A stretch of 64,000 bases of DNA from Mycobacterium terramassiliense (lineage in GTDB: Bacteria > Actinomycetota > Actinomycetes > Mycobacteriales > Mycobacteriaceae), in assembly GCF_900157385.1 (NCBI RefSeq), contig NZ_LT717701.1:372001-436000 (forward strand), read 5' to 3'. How positions within the stretch are numbered: position 1 is the stretch's first letter; each line of letters begins with the position of its first letter. Positions 46,162 through 55,046 of the stretch are shown piece by piece. A program made the position numbers and the translations under genes. The notes beneath the pieces were generated by a model. It had not been told where the DNA came from, searched no databases, and saw only the letters and a program-made list of their open reading frames with translations.

Positions 46162-48551
46162 ACTCTGTGCTGCTGATCGACGCGATCGTCGATCTCGTCG
46201 CGCAGGTCGGCGGGGCTGGCGTGGGGCGGGTCCGGGCGGTCCAGGTCGGCGCGGTCGGGCTGGCCGCGGAACCGGTGCCACAGCCGGCGCCCGGCCAGCA
46301 GCACCAGCACCGCCGCGGCGCTGAGCGTGATGGCGAACAGCACCTTGCCGTAGGCGTTGGAGTGGACCGACAACCGCACCGGGTCGCCCAGCCGCATCCC
46401 GTCCGGGGTGCGCAGCGTCACGTCGACGGCGACGCGCTGGGTGAAGTTGACCTCGATCGGCACCCGCAGCGGCAGGTATCCGGGCGGCAACTCGATCTGG
46501 CCGACGTCGGTCACCCGCATCCCGGGCGGGGCGTCGACCTGCAGCCGCACCCGGATCGGGACGGCCAGGCCGTTGTGCAGCGCCAGCGGCAGCGGGCTGT
46601 GCTCGGTGGCCAGGGTGTAGGAGCCGCCCGGGTTGACGATCGTGACGGCGCCGAACAGGTCGTTGATCGTCTTGCCGACCACCGCGAGGCGCTCCTGGGC
46701 CAGTCCGTTGCGCGTGTCGGGCGGCTCGGATTGGCTCAAGGCGCGCAGCATGTCCTCGCGCAGCGGCGCGGTGTACTGGACGCCGGTCAGCCCGGTGCGC
46801 TCGTCGGTGCTCAGCGCCGAGGTCAGCCCCCACAGCCGGCCGACCTGGCCCGCGATGACGCCGGTCACGTCGTCGCTGATCCGGCCGCGCCCGGATCCGT
46901 CGAAGCCCGCCTGCTGCGCCGGCTCGGTGCCGGCTTTTCCGGGCTGGTTGGCGTCTGCGATGACCGCCGGCAGCGGCCGCGGCACCGCCAAACCGGAACG
47001 GATGGTGGTGGCCAGCGCGGTGAGGATGACCTGCGCGTCATCGGCCTGCAGGCTCCACGTCGCCGGGGGGACCAGGAGCTCGGTGCGCGGCGCGGCGTCG
47101 CCCTGCAGGGCGTGCCAGAACAGGGAGCCCAGCGCGTCCTGGCGCCGGGCGGTGCCCGAGTCGTGCGAGAGCGGAACGGCCAGCGAGGAGTCCAGGTAGG
47201 TGGGGACGACGGGATTGTTGCCCGCACCGGCCAGCGCGGCCCCGACGGCCGGGTCGAACGGCGCGAGCACCACCTGCGGCGAGAGCCGCCTGGGGGCGGT
47301 GTCGGCGGCGGTGTCGTTGGTCTGGTCCCGGGCGGAGAGGTTGCCGGCGGCGATCGCGACCGTGCTGTCGTCGGCGCTGAGCAGGTTCACGGCGCGACCG
47401 GTCAGGGGGCCGTCGGGCAGCAGCGTGGCCCCGCGGGTGGAGGGCACGTCGAGGATGCGGTCGACGATGCCGCCGATGGTGTTGGTGGCGGTGGCGCTCA
47501 GCCCGGGGTCGTTGACGCGCTGCAGGGCGTCCAGGTCGGCCTGGGCGTAGGGCAGCGGCGCTACGCAGGTGTGGTGGGCCAGCGTGCGCAGGCGGTTCAA
47601 CCAGTCGGCCGCGGCGGCCTGGCCGGTGCCCGGATGCGTCGGGGTGCCCGGAAGCTGGGCGGGGCCGTCGGGCGAATTGGACACCACGTAGCCGCCGGTC
47701 ATCGCGTTGACGGTGACCAGCAGGTCGGGATCCACGGCCAGGCACAGCGCGTGGCTGACGGCGCCGTCCGGGTCGACGTCGTGGCTGGTGGCGACCTCGG
47801 CCGCGGCCAGCAGGATGTCGAGGCGGCCGCCGGGGGCCAGCGAGGTGGCCAGATCGTCGTCGACCAACCGGACTGGGATGGTGCCGCCCGGGACGCCGGG
47901 GGACAGGCGCGGCCGGTCGGCCAGCGGCCACAGCATGGTGATCCACACGGGTTTGGAGGTGTCGGGCGCGACGGCGGAGTTCACGTCGTCGGCGTGATCC
48001 GGCGGCACGCCGACCACCGGCAGCAGGAACCGCGCGTTGTCGAGGCGGGCGGGGGCGCCGTAGTCGGGGGTGCCGTTGACGTTGACCAGGACCGGATAGA
48101 TCCCCGGCTTCTCCATGTCCAGTGACGGCTTGGTGACGGCGCGCAGCGGGGCCGACAGGGTGAAGCCGGCCTGCTGGCCGCGCTGCAGTTCGGGGGCGAC
48201 GGTGAGAAAGTCGGCCGCCGGCTGGTACTGGTCGGTGTTGCCGTCCAGCGAGGTGCGCAGCGCCGCCGAGTTGGCGACCGCCGGCGCGTGTTCGAGCCGG
48301 ACCATGACGTCGCGGACGGGGCGGTCGCCGATGTTGGTGACCATGCCGCTGACGGTGACGAGGGGCGGGCTCGTCGTGGTGACCACGTCGGGGGTCACCT
48401 GGTCGATGCGGACCCGGAGGAACGGGGTATCGCCGGGCTCACCCGCGGCCGCGCGCGGGGCGGGCCCGGCGAGCGCGGCAGAACCGGCCACGAGGGCAAC
48501 CGCTGCGGCGAGGCGCAACAAGCCGGCCCAGCAGAGTCGCGGCGGCGTCAC
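46158..48551 (-). CDS. large secreted/membrane protein, DUF6049 type (Rv3909)
   Basis: 797 residues. It has a signal peptide ([19 protein letters not shown]), a large external part beginning [20 protein letters not shown], and a C-terminal membrane helix ([21 protein letters not shown]) with a short basic tail. The family is conserved just upstream of murJ in actinobacteria and is probably needed for envelope growth. Its activity is unknown. It overlaps mutT4 and murJ by 4 bases on each side, so the three form one operon. Confidence 0.88.
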   Translation of the reverse strand: MTPPRLCWAGLLRLAAAVALVAGSAALAGPAPRAAAGEPGDTPFLRVRIDQVTPDVVTTTSPPLVTVSGMVTNIGDRPVRDVMVRLEHAPAVANSAALRTSLDGNTDQYQPAADFLTVAPELQRGQQAGFTLSAPLRAVTKPSLDMEKPGIYPVLVNVNGTPDYGAPARLDNARFLLPVVGVPPDHADDVNSAVAPDTSKPVWITMLWPLADRPRLSPGVPGGTIPVRLVDDDLATSLAPGGRLDILLAAAEVATSHDVDPDGAVSHALCLAVDPDLLVTVNAMTGGYVVSNSPDGPAQLPGTPTHPGTGQAAAADWLNRLRTLAHHTCVAPLPYAQADLDALQRVNDPGLSATATNTIGGIVDRILDVPSTRGATLLPDGPLTGRAVNLLSADDSTVAIAAGNLSARDQTNDTAADTAPRRLSPQVVLAPFDPAVGAALAGAGNNPVVPTYLDSSLAVPLSHDSGTARRQDALGSLFWHALQGDAAPRTELLVPPATWSLQADDAQVILTALATTIRSGLAVPRPLPAVIADANQPGKAGTEPAQQAGFDGSGRGRISDDVTGVIAGQVGRLWGLTSALSTDERTGLTGVQYTAPLREDMLRALSQSEPPDTRNGLAQERLAVVGKTINDLFGAVTIVNPGGSYTLATEHSPLPLALHNGLAVPIRVRLQVDAPPGMRVTDVGQIELPPGYLPLRVPIEVNFTQRVAVDVTLRTPDGMRLGDPVRLSVHSNAYGKVLFAITLSAAAVLVLLAGRRLWHRFRGQPDRADLDRPDPPHASPADLRDEIDDRVDQQHRV

Positions 48552-49282
48552 GGCCCCGGCCCGTGACCGTTCTTCCGGCCCCCTAAGCGCTTGTCCGAGT
48601 GGCGGGTACGCGAATGTGTCTGCGGGTGCCGCCGGGGCGCGCTGGGTGGCAGCGACGGAAGCGCGTCGAGGCCGTCGTTCTGCAGCTTGTCGATCAGCTC
48701 GTCGGCCACCTGGGCCAGCCGGCGCTCGTCGGCGTAGGCCAGCCGCGACGGCAGTTCGTGGATCGGCACCCAGGCCACCTCGGCCACCTCGAGGTCCTCG
48801 TCGGACAGCTCGCCGCCCGAGAAGCGCATCAAATAATGATGCACCGTCTTGTGCACGCGGCGGCCGTCGGTGACGAACCAGTAGTCGATGCGCCCCAGCG
48901 CGGCCAGCACGCTGCCGCGGATCCCGGTCTCCTCGGCGACCTCACGGATGGCGGTCTGCTCGGCGGTCTCGCCGACCTCGATGTGGCCTTTGGGCAGCGA
49001 CCACAGCATTCGCCCGCGCCGGTCGACGCGACCGATCAGCGCGGCGACCTGTCCGTCGCGCGGGCCGTCGATACCGTCGATGACCAGGCCCCCGGCGGAG
49101 GTTTCGTGGACGGTCTTCAGTCGTTCCGGAACGCGGCGGGACGGGCGCGGTCGCCTTGGTTTGGCCGCGGGGGCGTCGCCGTTCGGCGGGGTGTCGGTGG
49201 GGTTCTCCGCCGCGGCGCCGCCAGCGCGACGCCGGCGCCGCCCCCGGCGTCGACGTGGTCTGGCTTGTTCGGCGTCCGACAC
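48548..49282 (-). CDS. mutT4: MutT4, Nudix hydrolase
   Basis: 244 residues with a strongly basic N-terminus ([14 protein letters not shown]), a Nudix domain (about 55-190) holding the Nudix box [20 protein letters not shown] followed by TGI, and a basic His/Arg-rich tail. It hydrolyses a nucleoside-diphosphate-linked substrate. Dinucleotide and oxidised-nucleotide substrates are both possible. It is first in the mutT4-Rv3909-murJ operon. Confidence 0.92.
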   Translation of the reverse strand: MSDAEQARPRRRRGRRRRRAGGAAAENPTDTPPNGDAPAAKPRRPRPSRRVPERLKTVHETSAGGLVIDGIDGPRDGQVAALIGRVDRRGRMLWSLPKGHIEVGETAEQTAIREVAEETGIRGSVLAALGRIDYWFVTDGRRVHKTVHHYLMRFSGGELSDEDLEVAEVAWVPIHELPSRLAYADERRLAQVADELIDKLQNDGLDALPSLPPSAPRRHPQTHSRTRHSDKRLGGRKNGHGPGP

Positions 49283-49364
49283 CCAAGCGATAGTAGCTGG
49301 CGGGGGTCGCTCTTCAGGACATACTCGCCGCTGGGCCGCCGTGCGACGGGGGTGCGCGGTGGAG

Positions 49365-49393
49365 ATATACTTCGTCCACGGAACGTATATATT
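49365..49393 (+). promoter_or_regulatory. VapBC promoter/operator
   Basis: Inverted repeat atatac (49365-49370) / gtatat (49385-49390) with inner ttc/gaa arms. A -10-like TATATT overlaps its right edge at 49388-49393, 15 bases before the vapB ATG. A palindrome over the promoter is the expected site for VapB/VapBC autorepression. The stretch is AT-rich against a GC-rich background. Confidence 0.6.
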
Positions 49394-49408
49394 CGGCGCT
49401 GGAGAGCT

Positions 49409-49615
49409 ATGCCCAAAAGACTGATCGATCTAGACGACGACCTTCTTGCCGCGGCACAGCGTGAATTGAAGACCACGGGTATTTCCGACACAGTGCGGAT
49501 GGCGCTGCAGCAGGCGGCTGCCACCTCGGCGCGGGCACGCCAGGTCGAATGGCTCGAACAAGGGGGCTTGGAGGGGATGGCGGACGCGGGCGAGCGTGGC
49601 GAAGTGTGGCGCTGA
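49409..49615 (+). CDS. vapB: VapB-type antitoxin
   Basis: 68 residues. It begins [20 protein letters not shown] and has the ribbon-helix-helix part [16 protein letters not shown]. The C-terminal acidic/Trp tail ([12 protein letters not shown]) would wrap the toxin. ATG with GGAG 8 bases upstream. It overlaps the toxin start by 10 bases. Confidence 0.9.
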   Translation: MPKRLIDLDDDLLAAAQRELKTTGISDTVRMALQQAAATSARARQVEWLEQGGLEGMADAGERGEVWR

Positions 49616-50028
49616 TCGCGCGCTATCTCGTCGACACCAGCGCCGCCGCGAGGATGCGCCATCCCGACGTGTCGCGGCGTCTTCGGCCGCTGATAGAGAG
49701 CGGTGTGGTGGCCACGACGGCGACGCTGGACGCCGAGGCGCTTTACAGTGCCCGCGGGCCGGCCGAATACGAGGAATTGTGGGCCGACCGCCGCGCCGCC
49801 TACGAGTATCTGCCGACCAATGACGAGCACTGGCAGACCGCATTGGGCGCGCAGCGGGCGCTGGCGAGAACCGGCCGGCATCGATCCGTGGGTGTGGCTG
49901 ACCTGCTCACCGCGACGATTGCCGCCGCGCACCAACTCACCGTTGTCCACTACGACGCCGACTTCGAAACCGCGGCAACGGTTCTAGCGTTCAAGCACCG
50001 ATGGGTGCTGCCACGGGGAAGTGTCTAG
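49606..50028 (+). CDS. vapC: VapC-type PIN-domain ribonuclease toxin
   Basis: 140-residue PIN domain. The acidic metal-binding residues are visible in order: Asp in RYLVDTSAAARM, Glu in TLDAEALYSAR, Asp in VADLLTATIAAA and Asp in VHYDADFETAA. All are intact, so the toxin should be active as an RNase when free. GTG 49606 gives the proper N-terminus ([13 protein letters not shown]). The pair sits between mutT4 and pcnA, which are adjacent in H37Rv as I remember it, so it is an insertion. Confidence 0.92.
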   Translation: MALIARYLVDTSAAARMRHPDVSRRLRPLIESGVVATTATLDAEALYSARGPAEYEELWADRRAAYEYLPTNDEHWQTALGAQRALARTGRHRSVGVADLLTATIAAAHQLTVVHYDADFETAATVLAFKHRWVLPRGSV

Positions 50029-50087
50029 CCGCGCCTTTGTCCGGCGCCCAGCGTGGTCGCCGGGCCGCCCGACTACGCTGATCGAAC

Positions 50088-51530
50088 GTGCCTGACGCCG
50101 CCCAGGATGCCGAGCTGCTGACCGCCGCCGCGGTCGCCCTGAACAAGCACGCCCCCGTGCTGCGCGAGCTGGGCTCCCTCTTCGACGCCGCCGGCCACGA
50201 GCTGTACCTCGTCGGCGGTTCGGTGCGCGACGCGTTGCTGGGCCGGCTCAGCCCCGACCTGGACTTCACCACCGACGCCCGCCCCGAACAGGTCCAAGAG
50301 ATGGTGAGCCGGTGGGCCGACGCGGTGTGGGAGACCGGGATCCGGTTCGGCACCGTCGGCGTCGGCAAGGGTGACTATCGCCTGGAGATCACCACGTTCC
50401 GCGCCGACGCCTACGACCAGGTGTCGCGCCATCCCGAGGTGCGGTTCGGCGAGCGCCTCGAGGACGATCTGGTGCGACGCGATTTCACGGTCAACGCGAT
50501 GGCGGTGCGCGTCACGGCCGCGGGCCCGGGCGACTTCCTGGATCCGCTGGGCGGTTTGGCGTCGCTGGCGGCGCGGGTGCTCGACACCCCGGCGGCGCCG
50601 CAGGTGTCGTTCGGGGACGACCCGCTGCGGATGCTGCGCGCGGCGCGGTTCGTCTCCCAGCTCCGCTTCGCCGTCGCCCCGCGGGTGTACGAGGCGATCG
50701 AGGAGATGGCCCCGCAGCTGGAGCGGATCAGCGCCGAGCGGGTGGCCGCCGAACTGGACAAGATGCTGCTCGGCGACGAGCCGGTGGCCGGCATCGACCT
50801 GCTGGTGGAGACCGGCATGGGTGAGGTGGTGCTGCCCGAGGTCGGCGGCATGCGGATGGCCATCGACGAACACCACCAGCACAAGGACGTCTACCAGCAT
50901 TCGCTGACGGTGCTGCGCCAGGCCATCGCGCTGGAGGACGACGGGCCCGATCTGGTGCTGCGCTGGGCCGCCCTGCTGCACGACATCGGCAAGCCCGCGA
51001 CCCGCCGGCACGAGGCCAACGGCGGCGTGAGTTTTCACCACCACGAGGTGGTCGGCGCCAAGATGGTCCGCAAGCGGCTGCGGGCGCTGAAGTACTCCAA
51101 GCAGATGGTCGACGACATCTCGCAGCTGGTGTTCCTGCACCTGCGGTTCCACGGCTACGGCGAGGGCAAGTGGACCGACTCCGCGGTGCGCCGCTACGTC
51201 ACCGACGCCGGGCCGCTTTTGCCCCGGCTGCACAAGCTGGTGCGCGCCGACTGCACGACCCGCAACAAGCGTCGCGCCGCGCGGCTGCAAGCCAGCTACG
51301 ACCGGCTGGAGGAGCGGATCGCCGAGCTGGCCGCCCAGGAGGACCTGGCGCGGGTGCGCCCCGACCTGGACGGCAACCAGATCATGGAGCTGCTCGGCAT
51401 CCCGGCGGGCCCGCAGGTCGGGGAGGCGTGGCGGCACCTCAAGGAGCTGCGGCTGGAGCGCGGGCCGATGACGAACGAGGAGGCGACCGCCGAGCTGCTG
51501 TCCTGGTGGCGGTCACGCGGGAACCAGTAG
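50088..51530 (+). CDS. pcnA: PcnA, CCA tRNA nucleotidyltransferase
   Basis: 480 residues. It adds or repairs the 3' CCA of tRNAs, needed here because none of the three tRNA genes encodes CCA. The nucleotidyltransferase motif is LYLVGGSVRDALLGRLSPDLDFTTDA with its two catalytic Asp residues. RRDFTVNAMAV and the template region follow, then an HD phosphohydrolase domain with WAALLHDIGKPATR. GTG start. It is the first conserved gene after the VapBC insertion. Confidence 0.94.
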   Translation: MPDAAQDAELLTAAAVALNKHAPVLRELGSLFDAAGHELYLVGGSVRDALLGRLSPDLDFTTDARPEQVQEMVSRWADAVWETGIRFGTVGVGKGDYRLEITTFRADAYDQVSRHPEVRFGERLEDDLVRRDFTVNAMAVRVTAAGPGDFLDPLGGLASLAARVLDTPAAPQVSFGDDPLRMLRAARFVSQLRFAVAPRVYEAIEEMAPQLERISAERVAAELDKMLLGDEPVAGIDLLVETGMGEVVLPEVGGMRMAIDEHHQHKDVYQHSLTVLRQAIALEDDGPDLVLRWAALLHDIGKPATRRHEANGGVSFHHHEVVGAKMVRKRLRALKYSKQMVDDISQLVFLHLRFHGYGEGKWTDSAVRRYVTDAGPLLPRLHKLVRADCTTRNKRRAARLQASYDRLEERIAELAAQEDLARVRPDLDGNQIMELLGIPAGPQVGEAWRHLKELRLERGPMTNEEATAELLSWWRSRGNQ

Positions 51531-51554
51531 CGGCGGCCCCGCGTCCGAGTAGGC

Positions 51555-52064
51555 GTGGACTATTGCCTGGCGAATGATGATGGCGCAGCGGGCATCTGGA
51601 ACGGCCAGCCCAACCTCGACCTGGACGGGGATGGCCGGCTCGACGCGATCGGCCTGGATCTCGACGGCGACGGAATGCAGGACGACGCGCTGGCGGATTT
51701 CGACGGCGACGGCATGGCCGACCACGCCGCTCTCGACCTCGATAATGACGGCAGGCCCGAGGCATGGTTCACCGACGAAGGCTCGGGCACGTGGGGAGTG
51801 GCCGTTGACCGGGGTGGACAGCTGCGGTGGTTCGGGCTCGACGGTGTCGAGCACACCGGCGGTCCGCTCGTCGACTTCGACGGCCAGGGGCGGCCCGACG
51901 ACCGGCTGCTCGACACCGACGGCGACGGGGTGGCCGACCGGGTGCTGTGCACCGCCGACGACGGCGTGACGGGGTTCGTCGACACCGACGGCGACGGCAA
52001 GTGGAACGTCAGGCTGACCGACGCCGACGGCGACGGATTGGCCGACGGGGCCAGCAACTTGTGA
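51555..52064 (+). CDS. Asp-rich calcium-repeat protein (Rv3906c type)
   Basis: 169 residues made almost entirely of D-x-D-G-D-G-like loops (LDLDGDGRLDA, LDLDGDGMQDD, DFDGDGMADH, LDLDNDGRPE, VDFDGQGRPDD, LDTDGDGVAD, VDTDGDGKWN, DADGDGLAD), the pattern of EF-hand/thrombospondin-3-type calcium loops. No signal peptide or membrane helix is seen. It lies between pcnA and the ESX-2-associated genes, as in H37Rv. GTG start with a weak ribosome site. Function is unknown. Confidence 0.8.
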   Translation: MDYCLANDDGAAGIWNGQPNLDLDGDGRLDAIGLDLDGDGMQDDALADFDGDGMADHAALDLDNDGRPEAWFTDEGSGTWGVAVDRGGQLRWFGLDGVEHTGGPLVDFDGQGRPDDRLLDTDGDGVADRVLCTADDGVTGFVDTDGDGKWNVRLTDADGDGLADGASNL

Positions 52065-52139
52065 CCGCGCGCCCGGAAGTGAATTGACCTGCAACGGCGG
52101 CGTTAATAGCTTTACGACCAGACGAGCCAGGGGGTAGCG

Positions 52140-52469
52140 ATGTTTGTCGACACTGACCTGCTTCACTCGGGGGCCGACCAGTCTCACCGCGCCGGCGGGC
52201 ACGCCCAGGAGGGGGCCGACCAGCTGTTACGTGGGCCGCTCGCGTCGGGCATGTTCGGCGGCTTTCCCGCCGCCGAGGCGTTCCATGAGGCGGTGACCGT
52301 CGCCCACCGGCAGCACGTCAAGAATCTGCAGGCTCACCACGAGACGCTGACCGGGCTCGGCCACAATGCGCACTACGCCGCCAACGGTTTCACCAACATG
52401 GACGGCCGCAACGCTGCACAGGAGCGAGCGGTGCGATGGACTTCCGACACATCAGCAGTCGGGACCTGA
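52140..52469 (+). CDS. WXG100-sized helical protein, DUF2563-like
   Basis: 109 residues, ATG with CCAGGGGGTAGCG upstream. Two helical blocks are separated by a short turn, PLASGMFGGFPAAEAFHEAV, in the place where WXG100 proteins have W-x-G. The second helix is AHRQHVKNLQAHHETLTGLG. I recall similar proteins as DUF2563, paired with alpha/beta-hydrolase genes in mycobacteria. Its end overlaps the next gene by 34 bases, so the two are translationally coupled and probably interact. It occupies the site of esxF/esxE in H37Rv. Confidence 0.8.
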   Translation: MFVDTDLLHSGADQSHRAGGHAQEGADQLLRGPLASGMFGGFPAAEAFHEAVTVAHRQHVKNLQAHHETLTGLGHNAHYAANGFTNMDGRNAAQERAVRWTSDTSAVGT

Positions 52470-54310
52470 TCGCCGAAGCCGGCGGCGACCCCTGGGCGCT
52501 CAACGCGACCTTGCAGGAGGGGCGGCCGGCGCAGATCGTCGCTCTGGCGCAGGCATTTCACGACGCCGGCCGGTGCACCGCGGAATCCGCCGCGGCCTTC
52601 GAGGAAGGGCGCCGTCGCTTCGAAGCGTCTTGGAATCGGGCGAACGGTGAGCATCCGATCAACGACCTCGCCGAAGTGCGGCGCACGATGCAGTCTCTTG
52701 GCGCCCAGTCCCTGCACCTGCCCAAGATCGGCGCGGACCTGGAAAACGTCGGGGCCGCCCTGGCCGAGGCGCAACGCACAGCCGCACTGGCGATTTCGGC
52801 GTTGGAGGCTCGGCTGCGGCAGGTCGACGACCTACTGGGCCAAGCGCTTGGCCTCGAGGGCAACATCGGGCTCACGGCGGAGGACCGATCCGCGCTCGAT
52901 GCGCTGATCCGCGCTCTGGAGCAGGAAGCCATTGAAGACACCGCGGCGGCGCTGGGCCGGCTGCGGTCAGAACGCAGCAGTTACTCGCGGTCCTTGGACG
53001 CGTCGCTGACCACCTTGCGAACCGACGGCTATGACCCGGCGGTTCTGTACGCGGTGGACGCTTCGGGACCGGGGGACCCCGACGCGTCCGGGCAGATTCC
53101 GCCGCCGGGCTCGAGCGCCGAGGAGGTCAATCGGTGGTGGCGAACGCTCGACCCTGAGCAGCGAAGCCGCTTGATTGCCGACCATCCGACAAAGCTGGGA
53201 AACCTCAACGGCGTTCCGGTCGCCGCCCGCAGTGCGGTCAACCAGGCGGTGATGGGCGATGACCTTCGACGCGTGCAGGACGTTGCCGCGCGCAACGGCG
53301 TATCCGTGGACACGGTCATCGGTGACCCCGGCACCTACGGGCTGACGCCCCTCGCGATCACCCGCTACACCAACGCTTGGCGCACCCAACAAGGCCTGAA
53401 CGCCTCGGAGGCCGCGTTGGGCCAGCGGACGCAGCCGGGGGTTTTCCTGTTGAAGTATCAGCCCGAAGCTTTCGGGGGCCAAGGTGCGGCGGCCATCGCC
53501 GTGGGAAACCCCGACACGGCGGCCAACACCGCGGTTTTGGTGAAGGGCGCAGGCGCCGGTGTCCGCGAAGGAACGCTCGCCAGGACGGAGGGCGTGCGGT
53601 TGTACCAGGAGGCCGTCCGCGCCGATGGGAGCAAGCCGACCGCGGTGGTGACGTGGGTCGGCTACGACGCCCCCGACAACTGGTACGACGCCGGCCTTCG
53701 GGAACCGGACATGGCTCGCGCCGGCGCCCGGGCGTTGACCGGCGATATGAACGCTTTGGCCGTCACCCATGAGAGTGTGCCGACGCACCTGACCGTGGTC
53801 GGCCACTCGTATGGATCCACCGTCGTTGCCGATGCGGCCACCTATGGGATGCATGCCGACGACGCGGTACTTGTCGGCTCCCCGGGCACCGATCTCGCAC
53901 ATTCGGCGACCGACTTTCATCTGGCGCCCGGTGGCCACCTGTATGTCGGTGCGGCTTCGGGCGACGCGGTCACCTGGTCGCCGGGCCGCGTGACGGGGCC
54001 CGGGCTGATCGGCCTGGACTTCGGCGGGCTGGGTGACGATCCCGCCATGGACGGCTACGGCTCGACGAGGTTCAAGGCCGAGGTGCCGGGCAACTCCGCG
54101 AATCCGTTCTATGACCATTCGCACTACTTCGACGACGGGTCGGAGTCGCTGTTCAGCATTGCCGACATCGTTTCCGGACACGGTGATGCGCTGCAGCACG
54201 ACGGCATGACCGCGCATCACCGCGGCGAGTCCGGGGTGGGCGGATGGGCCGACCCGGAAGTCGCGCGACCCGCGACGACTGGGCACCGTCATGGCGCGCC
54301 CACGGGCTAG
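52436..54310 (+). CDS. alpha/beta-hydrolase with ESX-effector-like helical N-terminus (DUF1023 type)
   Basis: 624 residues. Residues 1-200 are almost all helical (for example RRRFEASWNRANGEHPINDL, and long Ala/Leu/Glu helices around 105-185), which resembles secreted type VII effectors and their partner-binding regions. After a Pro/Gly linker (about 205-225) comes a long middle region. A DUF1023-like alpha/beta-hydrolase core (about 380-560) has nucleophile Ser458 in VVGHSYGSTVVAD and a later His/Asp-rich segment FYDHSHYFDDGSES. Similar to H37Rv Rv2079 as I remember it. The substrate is unknown. It follows the small helical protein with a 34-base overlap. Confidence 0.8.
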   Translation: MDFRHISSRDLIAEAGGDPWALNATLQEGRPAQIVALAQAFHDAGRCTAESAAAFEEGRRRFEASWNRANGEHPINDLAEVRRTMQSLGAQSLHLPKIGADLENVGAALAEAQRTAALAISALEARLRQVDDLLGQALGLEGNIGLTAEDRSALDALIRALEQEAIEDTAAALGRLRSERSSYSRSLDASLTTLRTDGYDPAVLYAVDASGPGDPDASGQIPPPGSSAEEVNRWWRTLDPEQRSRLIADHPTKLGNLNGVPVAARSAVNQAVMGDDLRRVQDVAARNGVSVDTVIGDPGTYGLTPLAITRYTNAWRTQQGLNASEAALGQRTQPGVFLLKYQPEAFGGQGAAAIAVGNPDTAANTAVLVKGAGAGVREGTLARTEGVRLYQEAVRADGSKPTAVVTWVGYDAPDNWYDAGLREPDMARAGARALTGDMNALAVTHESVPTHLTVVGHSYGSTVVADAATYGMHADDAVLVGSPGTDLAHSATDFHLAPGGHLYVGAASGDAVTWSPGRVTGPGLIGLDFGGLGDDPAMDGYGSTRFKAEVPGNSANPFYDHSHYFDDGSESLFSIADIVSGHGDALQHDGMTAHHRGESGVGGWADPEVARPATTGHRHGAPTG

Positions 54311-54366
54311 GTCTCAGCCTGATCTGAAGTGACATCGTCGGGGTGGCGATTAGCCTTGATCAGGTG

Positions 54367-54900
54367 ATGAATCCCCAGCCGCCTCCTGCGGCGCCGTGGA
54401 CACAACCCGTGGAAAGTCGAAGGCCGTCTGGGGGCCGCGCCGCCATGGTCGTAGCGACAACCGGTGCACTGATCGCCGCCGCCGCACTCGCGATAGCGGT
54501 CATAGACCTTAATCGGCGGCCTTCATCAACGGCCGTGCAAGCGCCGGCGTCGACCACGGCAGTCGCCTCGCCGAGCTTTACGCCCGCTGATGAAGCGGCG
54601 GCCAAGAGCCATGTGTGTTCGACCTTCGACAAAGTTAGTAAAGCGGTCAAAGTAGCGACTTCGGCCCCAAATGGAGCTGAACCGGTGGCGGCTTCCGCGA
54701 ACGCTCGCGCTGCGCTAGTTGGCGGAGCGCTTGCGTTGTCGAGGTCAGTGGTGCCCGCGACCCCAAAAGAAATCGCCAAACTAACTGGGGGGCTGGTCGA
54801 CGCCTACTTGGATTACGTTGTGACGGCATTCGCAGAAGAAAGGAGCGACAGTACCACTGTGGAAAATGCGACCGACGCGCTCCGCCAAGCGTGTGCGTAG
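54367..54900 (+). CDS. single-pass membrane protein of unknown function
   Basis: 177 residues from ATG 54367 (MNPQPPPAAPWTQP). In-frame GTGs at 54343 and 54364 are alternatives. A Pro-rich cytosolic N-terminus is followed by one membrane helix (AAMVVATTGALIAAAALAIAVI) and an external domain starting TPADEAAAKSHVCSTFDKVS and ending with Cys-Ala, the two cysteines probably forming a disulfide. Mycobacteria have many proteins of this plan, often near ESX genes. I cannot give a function. Base composition drops here compared with neighbours. Confidence 0.7.
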   Translation: MNPQPPPAAPWTQPVESRRPSGGRAAMVVATTGALIAAAALAIAVIDLNRRPSSTAVQAPASTTAVASPSFTPADEAAAKSHVCSTFDKVSKAVKVATSAPNGAEPVAASANARAALVGGALALSRSVVPATPKEIAKLTGGLVDAYLDYVVTAFAEERSDSTTVENATDALRQACA

Positions 54901-55046
54901 TGCAGGCAAGCGGCGTCTCGAGGCCATGGAGAGAAGGCAGGGGCAAACTCGTTTGGCGCGTCCTGCGCTATCTCAACGGCATTAGTGAAAGTGAATCAGA
55001 GAAACAGGCGCGGCCTTGAATAAAATCGCATGTGTAAGGAGGGGGT

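Noticed and set aside
46162..46833. Upstream extension of the murJ frame
   Set aside because: The frame is open through the DUF6049-type gene but the protein there is a shadow; the ATGA overlap at 46158-46161 and the N-terminus MSRAPR fix the start.
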